Positions 1 through 6,283 of a stretch of 6,874 bases of DNA are shown in pieces; the stretch's first letter is position 1, and every line of letters begins with the position of its first letter. The DNA comes from CAZFLY01 sp964519995 (GTDB lineage: Bacteria > Planctomycetota > Phycisphaerae > Sedimentisphaerales > Anaerobacaceae): the NCBI GenBank assembly GCA_964519995.1, contig CAZFLY010000100.1:1-6874 (forward strand), read 5' to 3'. The notes below the pieces were generated by a model that was not told the DNA's origin, ran no database searches, and saw only the letters and a list, made by a program, of their open reading frames with translations. The position numbers and the translations under genes were made by a program.

Positions 1-1031
1 ACGAGCTTATAAATGAACGGCTCGTGCATTCCAAGCTCTCTGCCGAACCGAGAGGCCCGCCGCAGTATCCGCCGAATCACATATCCACGGCCTTCGTTGG
101 ACGGCGTCGCCCCGTCGGTTATCGCAAAGACGACAGCTCGAATATGGTCGGCTATGACTCTAAAAGCATTGTCGGTCTTATTGCCGAGTGCAGCGGTATA
201 TTTGTGTCCGCTGATTTCGCTGGCGCGACTGATTATGGGCATGAACAAATCTGTGTCGTAGTTACTCTTTTTATGCTGTAGCACCGCTACAACTCTCTCT
301 AAACCTGCTCCGGTGTCAACGTATTTTGCTGATAGTGGCAAAAGTTTGCCATCAGCTTGCCGGTTGAATTGAATAAAGACAAGATTCCACAGCTCAATAA
401 ATCGTGCGCAATCGCCGTTGACCTGACATTTATGATATCTTACAGTTTTTTTATCGCAGGCGTCTGGTCCGAGATCGATGTGTATCTCGCTACATGGACC
501 ACACGGCCCAGTTTCTCCCATCTCCCAGAAGTTGTCTTTCTTTCCGAAGGCCAGCACTCTTTCGGCGGATATCGATGTCACCTTGGTCCAAAGTTCTGCC
601 GCTTCGTTATCTGCCGGAAGACCCTCATTCTGGTCACCAGCGAAGACAGTGGCCCAAAGACGATCTTGGTCAATACCCCAAACCTCTGTAAGAAGCTCCC
701 AAGCCCATCGGATTGCCTCGGCTTTGAAGTAATCATTAAAAGACCAATTGCCAAGCATTTCAAAGAATGTATGATGGTAGGTGTCTTTGCCCACTTCTTC
801 AAGGTCGTTGTGTTTGCCACTCACACGCAGGCATTTCTGGCTGTTTACAGCGCGGGGATACTGCGACGGCACCAGTCCCAGGAAAATATCCTTGAACTGG
901 TTCATACCGGCATTGGCAAAAAGAAGCGTCTCGTCATTTACTGGTACTATCGGTGAGCTGGGGATAGATGTGTGGCCTTTTTGCTGGAAAAAGTCTATAA
1001 AAGAATCTCTTATCTGTTTTGCAGCCAACAT
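1..1031 (-). CDS. alaS: Alanyl-tRNA synthetase, N-terminal part (runs off the left edge)
   Basis: AlaRS attaches alanine to tRNA-Ala in the cytoplasm. The minus frame is open from an ATG at 1031 to the window edge, giving 343 residues of a protein usually about 870 long. What is present is the class II catalytic domain: FANAGMNQFKDIFLG (38-52), the motif 2 region TFFEMLGNWSFNDYF (88-102), the conserved MGETGPCGPCSEIH (171-184), motif 3 GAGLER (241-246) and the TPSNEGRGYVIRRILRR helix (309-325). The editing and C-Ala domains would lie to the left. The start MLAAKQIRDSFIDFF matches the usual AlaRS N-terminus; a weak AAGAG sits 7 bases upstream. An insert around 192-208 carries C192, H200, C202 and C208, absent from the E. 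coli enzyme as I recall it. It follows recA by 43 bases and is probably the last visible gene of the gltX unit. The family call is secure. Confidence 0.97.
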   Translation of the reverse strand, partial: MLAAKQIRDSFIDFFQQKGHTSIPSSPIVPVNDETLLFANAGMNQFKDIFLGLVPSQYPRAVNSQKCLRVSGKHNDLEEVGKDTYHHTFFEMLGNWSFNDYFKAEAIRWAWELLTEVWGIDQDRLWATVFAGDQNEGLPADNEAAELWTKVTSISAERVLAFGKKDNFWEMGETGPCGPCSEIHIDLGPDACDKKTVRYHKCQVNGDCARFIELWNLVFIQFNRQADGKLLPLSAKYVDTGAGLERVVAVLQHKKSNYDTDLFMPIISRASEISGHKYTAALGNKTDNAFRVIADHIRAVVFAITDGATPSNEGRGYVIRRILRRASRFGRELGMHEPFIYKL

Positions 1032-1074
1032 ATATTATCTCTTGTGATAGCATGCCTGCAAACCGGCACGATCC

Positions 1075-2106
1075 TTAATGGGTAAGACCTCTGCTGGCAA
1101 GGACTTTGCTTTCTATTTCTTCACACAGTACCTTGTTTTCAATTAAATATTTCTTTGCATTTTCCCGGCCCTGGCCAAGTCGAATATCGCCGTAATTCAG
1201 CCAAGTACCGCTTTTTTCGACGATTTGTGATGCCAATGCCAAATCTAGTAAATCGCCTTCGTAGCTGATGCCGCTGTCAAACATAATATCGAATTCAGCG
1301 TCACGGAACGGTGGTGCGATTTTATTTTTGACTACTCTGGCCCTGATCCTTGACCCAATAGCGCCTCTGTTATCTTTCAAGGTTGTAATTCGGCGCAGAT
1401 CAATACGCACAGTACTGTAGAATTTTAATGCTCTGCCTCCCGGCGTTGTCTCCGGATTGCCGAACATAACACCAATTTTCATGCGTATTTGATTTATGAA
1501 TATAAGGGCCGTCTTGCTTTTGTTAATGATTGCAGTTAGCTTCCTCATCGCCTGGCTCATCAGCCTTGCCTGCAGCCCGATATGACTGTTGCCCATCTCA
1601 CCTTCGATCTCAGCTTTCGGCGTCAGTGCAGCAACTGAATCAATAACAATAGCATCAATCGAGTTGGAACTGATTAGCATCTCTGTTATATCAAGTGCTT
1701 GTTCACCTGTATCAGGTTGGCTAATCAAAAGGCTGCCGATATCAACACCCAATCTTTTACCCCATGTTGTATCGAGGGCGTGCTCAGCATCGATGAACGC
1801 CACCACGCCACCTGAACGTTGGGCATTAGCGATAATATGAAGGGCCAGCGTTGTTTTACCGGAAGATTCAGGCCCGAATATTTCAGTGACTCTGCCACGT
1901 GGAATGCCTGCGCCGCCAAGGGCGATATCCAACGACAACGCACCGGTACTGATACCTTCGATTTTGGCGTAGCTGTGCTCATCCATTTGCATGATTGCGC
2001 CTTGGCCGTACTGTTTTTCAATTAGTGCCACCACACGCTGAATAGCGGCTCCTCTATCCGTATCTTTGGCGATGGTTTCGGCTTTTTTTGTCTTTGTCAT
2101 TTCCAT
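1075..2106 (-). CDS. recA: Recombinase RecA
   Basis: RecA polymerises on single-stranded DNA, drives homologous pairing and strand exchange with ATP, and in many bacteria triggers LexA self-cleavage. At 343 residues it is of normal length. Seen in order: Walker A GPESSGKT (78-85, Lys84), FIDAEHALD (104-112, catalytic Glu108), Walker B VIDSV (154-158, Asp156), loop L1 EIEGEMGNSH (166-175), the FINQ sensor (203-206, Gln206), loop L2 with GVMFGNPETTPGG (212-224), and the C-terminal domain through GQGRENAKKYL (311-321). The tail ends ASRGLTH and lacks the acidic run of E. coli RecA, so C-terminal self-inhibition may differ (inference). There are two possible starts, Met1 at 2106 and Met3 at 2100; a GGGAG ribosome site fits Met1 at close spacing. 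It lies 29 bases after thpR and 43 before alaS, within the putative gltX operon. I saw no LexA-type box beside it. Confidence 0.98.
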   Translation of the reverse strand: MEMTKTKKAETIAKDTDRGAAIQRVVALIEKQYGQGAIMQMDEHSYAKIEGISTGALSLDIALGGAGIPRGRVTEIFGPESSGKTTLALHIIANAQRSGGVVAFIDAEHALDTTWGKRLGVDIGSLLISQPDTGEQALDITEMLISSNSIDAIVIDSVAALTPKAEIEGEMGNSHIGLQARLMSQAMRKLTAIINKSKTALIFINQIRMKIGVMFGNPETTPGGRALKFYSTVRIDLRRITTLKDNRGAIGSRIRARVVKNKIAPPFRDAEFDIMFDSGISYEGDLLDLALASQIVEKSGTWLNYGDIRLGQGRENAKKYLIENKVLCEEIESKVLASRGLTH

Positions 2107-2110
2107 TGTT

Positions 2111-2115
2111 CTCCC
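2111..2115 (-). promoter_or_regulatory. Ribosome binding site of recA
   Basis: GGGAG read on the minus strand, 4 bases before the ATG at 2106 and 10 bases before the in-frame ATG at 2100. It makes either start usable; the upstream ATG was kept because it is the first one. It is one of only two clear Shine-Dalgarno sequences in the window. Confidence 0.55.
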
Positions 2116-2135
2116 ATTCAGTTTATGTCTTGGCT

Positions 2136-2702
2136 CTATTGTAAGTCGAAACTGCCCAACAAAGTATAAATTGGCCCTCGCGGTGTCAATTGGCTTTGGT
2201 AAACGCAGATTGAATCGGCTGGTATAGTCCCGAGCTTGAAATCCCTGTAATCTTCCGTCATTTGTGCCAGTTTAATGCCCACCCTTGGATTTCTTATTCG
2301 GCAAATCGTCAAGTGCCCCGTAAACTTTCGTGCTTCTTTTGGCCAGCCTGCCGCATCCAACTGCTCTTCAAGCTCTTGCTGCAGTGTAAGCAGCTCCGCA
2401 TAACCATGGCCGGCTCCAACCCATAAGACCCGTGGATTCTTGCCACCGAAAGAACCCACCTGTCCCACCTCAAACTCAAAACGCTTATGTCTGCCGGCAA
2501 CGTCTTTGACAATATTACAAACCTCTACAACCTGCTCGTCTCTGATTTCACCAAGGAACTTCAGCGTTAGATGTGTAGCATTGGGACTAACCCACTTTAC
2601 ATCACCTCTGCCGATATTGGCCTTTGTGCGCAGCTTGTCCTGGAGGTCCGCAAGGGCTGTTCTTATTTGTTCATTAATATCTATAGCAATAAAGCACCGC
2701 AT
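2136..2702 (-). CDS. thpR: RNA 2',3'-cyclic phosphodiesterase (ThpR/LigT, 2H family)
   Basis: Members of this 2H phosphoesterase family open RNA 2',3'-cyclic phosphates to 2'-phosphates, and some ligate tRNA half-molecules in vitro; the physiological role is poorly defined. The 188 residues match the usual length. Both catalytic HxT signatures are visible: HLTLKFLG (44-51) and HLTICRIR (130-137), flanked by the typical MRCFIAIDI start, the VKWVSP strand (35-40) and a YQSQLTPRGPIYTLL C-terminus (168-182). The ATG at 2702 is preceded directly by an in-frame TAA, so no longer start exists. It sits 41 bases after the PfkB-type kinase and 29 before recA. LigT-RecA adjacency is also known from Deinococcus/Thermus cinA-ligT-recA operons; no cinA is seen here. 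The family call is firm, the substrate is not known. Confidence 0.93.
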   Translation of the reverse strand: MRCFIAIDINEQIRTALADLQDKLRTKANIGRGDVKWVSPNATHLTLKFLGEIRDEQVVEVCNIVKDVAGRHKRFEFEVGQVGSFGGKNPRVLWVGAGHGYAELLTLQQELEEQLDAAGWPKEARKFTGHLTICRIRNPRVGIKLAQMTEDYRDFKLGTIPADSICVYQSQLTPRGPIYTLLGSFDLQ

Positions 2703-2744
2703 TTAGCATCCGCCCGTTAATGGACTGAAACTGATTTAGCATCC
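2701..2744. repeat. Short direct repeat between the kinase gene and thpR
   Basis: The 11-base string atttagcatcc occurs at 2701-2711 and again at 2734-2744, 33 bases apart. The left copy overlaps the thpR start codon and the right copy the kinase stop codon. On the minus strand each copy carries ATGCTAAAT, and the two are in frame with each other. Together they open a 22-codon frame that runs into thpR in another phase. It probably arose by a small local duplication; no function can be claimed. Confidence 0.4.
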
Positions 2745-3649
2745 TAAAAAGAAATTAGGTTTCGTAGCTCTTTTAGTCTCTTGTCTATCTGCTCTTTTTT
2801 TATTGATTCAAGACCTTCCAAAGAAAAACCCGCGATGGCAAAAGACGCGACGACGGTCCCATAGGCCACAGCGGTTTTCAATGTGGAGAAATCTGCTTTG
2901 CCGGTCTGTGCAAGGTAGCCCAGAAATGCCCCTGCAAAACTATCACCTGCACCTGTGGGATCCACCACGCCGGTTGTAGGATAAGCCGGCAAAATAAATC
3001 TGTCGCCTTCATTGTTGCAGGTAATCGAACCGGATTCGCCTTTTTTTATAACGACAACCTCGATTCCCATGTCAAGTATTTTCTCTGCAGCGTTTATAAG
3101 ATTATGGTGCTGGGCCAATAGCTTTGCCTCGTCTGCGTTGATAATTAGACACTGAATCTTTTTTAGCAGCGCCTTCAAATCCTCCAAGTTATTCTCAATC
3201 CAGCAGTGCATTGTATCCGCGGCGACAAAACGTGGATTACTAACCTGCTCAAGCAGCTCTCGCTGCAGATACGGTGCCGTATTGGCCAGAAACACGAATT
3301 CACTATCCTTGAACTTTTCCGGCACATGAGGCGGTTCTTCAGCAAGGACGTTCAGTTCCAGAGAGTCGGTTTGCCTCTTGTCCATATCCTCAAAATATGA
3401 ACCTGCCCAGCGAAAGGTTTTACTGCCGGCTCTAACTTCCAGCCCTGCAAGGTCGATGTCTCTATCCGCGAAGATTTCAGCTAAATCGAATGGGCAATCC
3501 GTCCCGACAACGCCCACGAATCTTACCGGCGAAAAGAAACTGGCCGCCATGGCGAAATACACACTTGATCCGCCCAGACAATTCTCACTAACGCCGTAAG
3601 GTGTCTTGACTGTATCAATCCCTATTGAACCTGTAACTAAAAGTGACAT
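2744..3649 (-). CDS. PfkB-family carbohydrate/nucleoside kinase, substrate unknown
   Basis: A ribokinase-like (PfkB) enzyme that transfers the ATP gamma-phosphate to a hydroxyl of a sugar or nucleoside. At 301 residues it has the usual family length. Seen: an N-terminal strand LLVTGSIGIDTV (3-14), the substrate-side glycine motif GGSSVYFAMAAS (26-37), VGVVGTDCP (45-53), NADEAKLL (171-178), VVIKKGESGS (199-208), and the PfkB signature 2 DPTGAGDSFAGAFLGYL (230-246) with catalytic base Asp236 and anion-hole GAGD. The start MSLLVTGSIGIDT fits the family, but no convincing Shine-Dalgarno sequence precedes it. It follows gltX by 26 bases and precedes thpR by 41, so it is probably co-transcribed. 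The signature regions do not distinguish ribokinase, adenosine kinase, fructokinase or a heptose kinase, so no gene symbol is given. Confidence 0.92.
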   Translation of the reverse strand: MSLLVTGSIGIDTVKTPYGVSENCLGGSSVYFAMAASFFSPVRFVGVVGTDCPFDLAEIFADRDIDLAGLEVRAGSKTFRWAGSYFEDMDKRQTDSLELNVLAEEPPHVPEKFKDSEFVFLANTAPYLQRELLEQVSNPRFVAADTMHCWIENNLEDLKALLKKIQCLIINADEAKLLAQHHNLINAAEKILDMGIEVVVIKKGESGSITCNNEGDRFILPAYPTTGVVDPTGAGDSFAGAFLGYLAQTGKADFSTLKTAVAYGTVVASFAIAGFSLEGLESIKKEQIDKRLKELRNLISF

Positions 3650-3675
3650 TCTTGTAATTACTCTGCCTTAACTTG

Positions 3676-5361
3676 TTATTTAAGTTTATCCAGAATCAGG
3701 TCTATACGTGTTAGTGTCCTTTCTTTGCCGAGCATTTGTACAGAGTCGAAAATCGGCAGACTAATGGTCGTCCCACAAATTGCAACGCGTAGAGGCTGAG
3801 CCACTTTTCCAAGACCAACTCCCCGTTCCTCGGCCAACGACCGAAGCATATCCTCAATTGTCTGCTCTGAAAGGTCCTCCATTACGGCAAGTTTTTCCCG
3901 TATGACTTGCAGAACCTCGATTCCGTCACCTTTAAGTAGCACTTTCTTTACCGCCTTATCATCGTACTGCACTGCCTCATCATTCAAAAACAGAAATCTG
4001 CTCTTTCTCTCGATGTCTGCGAGCGTCCGGGCACCTTCGCAAAGCCTGATTATTCTCAAAAGCATCTCGTCATCCGCAGCTAATACCGGCGAATTAATAG
4101 CTTTCAGGTAGTTTCTGAAGTGTTCAAGGAGCTTGTCTTCCGGCATTATACGGATGTGTTCTGTGTTAAAGGCAATCAGCTTCTGCCGGTCAAACAGACT
4201 GTTGGACTTTGTCAATCTCGAAAGGTCGAAGGACTCTATCAGCTCACTTACCGTCATTACCTCGCGATTATCTCCTGGATTCCAGCCCAGCAGCGCAAGG
4301 AAGTTGACCATCGTCTCAGGCAGATAACCACTCCTGAAAAAATTGACGATGTTGATTTCGGGTAGGTGAACACCAATGTATTCTGCCATTGCATCGATAC
4401 TTGGCATATCAGGCGTGGTTTTTCCTTTGATAAATGACTGAAGCTCCTCTGGCTTCAAGTTTCCCACTTCAGCCAGCTCTTCCAACACAATTTGAGGTCG
4501 TCGCAGTTCCGCCTTTATTGTGAGAGGCTCGACAGCTAACGTTATGTCCTGGCTCGCTATGTTCTGGCGAAGCGCTTTTGGCCGTTCGCGTTTAGACAGT
4601 TTCCCGCCGGTGTCGCTGACTGTAACAGACATGTGCGCATACTTCGGCAAAGGCGCATCACCAAATAATGCCTGCCATAGTAATTGCTGAGCCGGTGTAT
4701 TATTCAGATGTTCCTGCCCGCGAATAACATGGGTTATCTTCATCAAATAGTCATCAACCACGCAGGCGAAGTTATATGTTGGGAAGCCGTCACTTTTTTG
4801 AATAATGAAATCACCTATCTCAGCGGGCGAAAATGTAATCTCACCTCGTACAATATCACTGACCACGATAGTCTCATCATGCGGCACTGCAAAACGAATG
4901 GTTACAGGTCGGCCTTCTGCTCGCGCCATATTTCCATCTTGTTCCGAAGGGAAGTGATCCGGTCGTTGGTACACAAAGCCTTTATTTTGTGCTTCGGCCT
5001 GTTTGCGCAGAGCCTCAAGTTCACTCTCTGTTTCGAAGCAGTAGTAAGCCTTGCCCTCATCGAGCAGCTTTTTTGTATATTTGTCGTAGATGTTTTTCCG
5101 CTGCGATTGGAGGTATGGACCATTTGGTCCACCAATTTCAGGGCCCTCGTCCCAGTTCAAGCCCAGCCATCGTAAATCGTTGATAACCTGCCCAATAGCT
5201 GTTGGAGTATTGCGTTTCCGGTCTGTATCTTCTATCCGCAATATAAATGTACCGCCGGCTTTCCGTGCCCAGAGCCAACAAAAAAGAGCCGTTCTGGCTC
5301 CGCCTACATGCAGATAGCCGGTCGGTGATGGCGCAAAACGTGTTACTACTCTGTCAGACAT
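3676..5361 (-). CDS. gltX: Glutamyl-tRNA synthetase with an unusual insert after KLSKR
   Basis: GluRS charges tRNA-Glu, and also tRNA-Gln in bacteria that use the amidotransferase route. At 561 residues it is longer than the usual 470-500. Class I signatures: RFAPSPTGYLHVGGARTAL (8-26, HIGH = HVGG), RIEDTDRKR (42-50), FPTYNFACVVDD (193-204), VIRGQEHLNNTP (212-223) and KLSKR (254-258, the KMSKS motif). In ordinary GluRS the GYLPEALLNYLALLGW segment follows KLSKR after about 15 residues; here the matching GYLPETMVNFLALLGW starts at 345, an insert of roughly 70 residues. Residues about 292-337 of the insert resemble an XRE-type helix-turn-helix. The anticodon-binding helical domain follows, ending QPLRVAICG...SLPIFDSVQMLGKE (522-547). 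No strong Shine-Dalgarno sequence is seen, but a good promoter lies upstream. It heads the gltX-kinase-thpR-recA-alaS run. Whether it is discriminating (Glu only) cannot be told here. Confidence 0.96.
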   Translation of the reverse strand: MSDRVVTRFAPSPTGYLHVGGARTALFCWLWARKAGGTFILRIEDTDRKRNTPTAIGQVINDLRWLGLNWDEGPEIGGPNGPYLQSQRKNIYDKYTKKLLDEGKAYYCFETESELEALRKQAEAQNKGFVYQRPDHFPSEQDGNMARAEGRPVTIRFAVPHDETIVVSDIVRGEITFSPAEIGDFIIQKSDGFPTYNFACVVDDYLMKITHVIRGQEHLNNTPAQQLLWQALFGDAPLPKYAHMSVTVSDTGGKLSKRERPKALRQNIASQDITLAVEPLTIKAELRRPQIVLEELAEVGNLKPEELQSFIKGKTTPDMPSIDAMAEYIGVHLPEINIVNFFRSGYLPETMVNFLALLGWNPGDNREVMTVSELIESFDLSRLTKSNSLFDRQKLIAFNTEHIRIMPEDKLLEHFRNYLKAINSPVLAADDEMLLRIIRLCEGARTLADIERKSRFLFLNDEAVQYDDKAVKKVLLKGDGIEVLQVIREKLAVMEDLSEQTIEDMLRSLAEERGVGLGKVAQPLRVAICGTTISLPIFDSVQMLGKERTLTRIDLILDKLK

Positions 5362-5364
5362 TGC

Positions 5365-5532
5365 TTACGGTTTCCAAGTTCCCAAGTGCTCAGCATAAGC
5401 TACTGCACGACTATTGTCAAGAATAGCAGTTCGGCATCCATCCTCGTATTGCATGTATAATGTCACGAAGTCGATTAAGATAATTCTGCTGAACTGCATA
5501 GGCAGGCTGATACCACAGGCACTTTTTACCAT
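5365..5532 (-). CDS. Candidate 55-residue small protein bridging ispD and gltX (uncertain)
   Basis: An open minus frame begins with an ATG overlapping the ispD stop (ATGGTAA) and ends with a TAA three bases before the gltX ATG, filling the whole 164-base gap. The product would start MVKSACGISLPMQF, carry a short hydrophobic stretch RIILIDFVTLYM (16-27) and end EHLGTWKP. I recognise no family. In favour: exact fit between two genes and possible translational coupling to ispD. Against: no Shine-Dalgarno sequence before the ATG or the internal Met codons, a frame of this length can easily arise by chance, and the best promoter for gltX lies inside it. It may be a spacer with an accidental open frame. 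Confidence 0.2.
   Translation of the reverse strand: MVKSACGISLPMQFSRIILIDFVTLYMQYEDGCRTAILDNSRAVAYAEHLGTWKP
5392..5420 (-). promoter_or_regulatory. Sigma-70-type promoter of the gltX gene run
   Basis: On the minus strand the -35 box TTGACA (5415-5420) is a perfect consensus match. It is followed by a 17-base spacer and the -10 box TATGCT (5392-5397, 4 of 6). Transcription would start near 5385, giving a leader of about 24 bases before the gltX ATG at 5361. No comparable site was found in the four short gaps downstream, which agrees with one transcript for gltX through alaS. The predicted start region overlaps an imperfect 8-base tandem repeat (5372-5387). This is prediction from sequence only. 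Confidence 0.6.
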
Positions 5533-6266
5533 TGGGCTTCAATGTAAGGCCCAGCAGGTCCTTCTAATTTCGGTTTGGGTTGAGATTTGAGAATGGCTTC
5601 AGCAATAGTAATGTCGCTTTGTCGGGTAATTTTGATATTCGACGAATCTGCATGGACGATTGTCACCCTTCCACCCAATGCCTCAACAAGCTGGGAATCA
5701 TCACTTATATCGTCCTCATTCACGTTCTTGAGGTTTGCGTATGCCTTTTTCAGTAGAGATGTTTTGAATACCTGTGGTGTTTGGGCTTCGTACAGACCGG
5801 TTCTATCGATGGTTTTAATGACGGCGTTGTTTTCTACTTGTTTTATCGTTGCACAGACAGGACAGGCAGGGATAGCTGCATCGGTTTTAGCTGCGATAGA
5901 AATAACCTTGTCTATCAATTCAGATGTTACACAGCATCGACAGGCATCATGTACTGCTATGAGGTCTATATCGTCTTTGACAAGTTGCAGGCCCTTGCCA
6001 ATAGTTCCGTGGCGTGTTTCACCGCCAAAGAATAATTTGATGCTAAAGAATTTCAGGTTCGCTCCCCATTTGACGTTCACAAGTTCTTCATCATCCGTCG
6101 GGATGCCGAGCAGGATTTGCTTTACATCTTTGTGATTAGCAAAAAATTCTACGCTTCGCAGAAAAACCCCCCGTCCAGCCACATCGACAAATTGTTTTTT
6201 TCTCTTTCCGCCGAACCGACTACTGGCACCCGCAGCACAAATAATCGCAGCAACACTTTTGCTCAT
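5526..6266 (-). CDS. ispD: 2-C-methyl-D-erythritol 4-phosphate cytidylyltransferase
   Basis: IspD joins CTP and 2-C-methyl-D-erythritol 4-phosphate to give CDP-ME plus pyrophosphate, the third step of the non-mevalonate isoprenoid pathway, in the cytoplasm. At 246 residues it is slightly longer than the E. coli enzyme. Seen: the nucleotide loop IICAAGASSRFG...KKQF (8-26, with Arg17 and Lys24 at the catalytic positions), GGETRHGTIGKGL (81-93), AVHDACR (104-110, Asp107), Thr140, the substrate segment DRTGLYEAQTPQVF (154-167, Arg155), DDSQLVEALGG (189-199) and NIKITRQSDITIAEAIL (210-226, Lys212). Odd points are the cysteines in DACRCCV and ACPVC, and a Pro/Gly-rich tail ending GPYIEAQW beyond the usual last helix. 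It stands alone: 103 bases after the upstream gene and 164 before gltX, preceded by a REP-like palindrome and a good ribosome site. No ispF or fused ispF domain is visible. Confidence 0.95.
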   Translation of the reverse strand: MSKSVAAIICAAGASSRFGGKRKKQFVDVAGRGVFLRSVEFFANHKDVKQILLGIPTDDEELVNVKWGANLKFFSIKLFFGGETRHGTIGKGLQLVKDDIDLIAVHDACRCCVTSELIDKVISIAAKTDAAIPACPVCATIKQVENNAVIKTIDRTGLYEAQTPQVFKTSLLKKAYANLKNVNEDDISDDSQLVEALGGRVTIVHADSSNIKITRQSDITIAEAILKSQPKPKLEGPAGPYIEAQW

Positions 6267-6274
6267 AGCAAAAA

Positions 6275-6279
6275 CTCCT
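6275..6279 (-). promoter_or_regulatory. Ribosome binding site of ispD
   Basis: AGGAG on the minus strand, 8 bases before the ATG at 6266. It is the strongest Shine-Dalgarno sequence in the window and supports this ATG as the ispD start. Confidence 0.75.
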
Positions 6280-6283
6280 ATTT

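Noticed and set aside
357..956. 199-codon plus-strand open frame
   Set aside because: It lies antisense to the catalytic domain of alaS, whose minus-strand frame carries all expected motifs; the plus-strand product has no recognisable features.
1032..1074. Possible terminator between recA and alaS
   Set aside because: The only inverted pair (TGCC/GGCA) is 4-5 base pairs with no T-run on the minus strand; it does not support termination.
2107..2135. Possible LexA/SOS operator before recA
   Set aside because: Neither a CTGT-N8-ACAG nor a GAAC-N4-GTTC pattern is present in this gap or before gltX.
2138..2143. TACAAT -10-like box just upstream of recA
   Set aside because: It matches 5 of 6 consensus bases, but no -35-like hexamer lies at 16-18 bases and there is no extended -10; not enough to call a separate recA promoter.
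4684..5175. 163-codon plus-strand open frame
   Set aside because: Fully antisense to gltX, with no ribosome site or family likeness; a shadow of the coding strand.
5500..5525. Inverted GCAGTTC/GAACTGC pair in the ispD-gltX gap as an operator
   Set aside because: Only 7 bases, widely spaced and expected by chance in a gap of this size.
5587..6135. 182-codon plus-strand open frame
   Set aside because: Fully antisense to ispD, whose product has all catalytic residues; the composition is that of a reversed coding frame.
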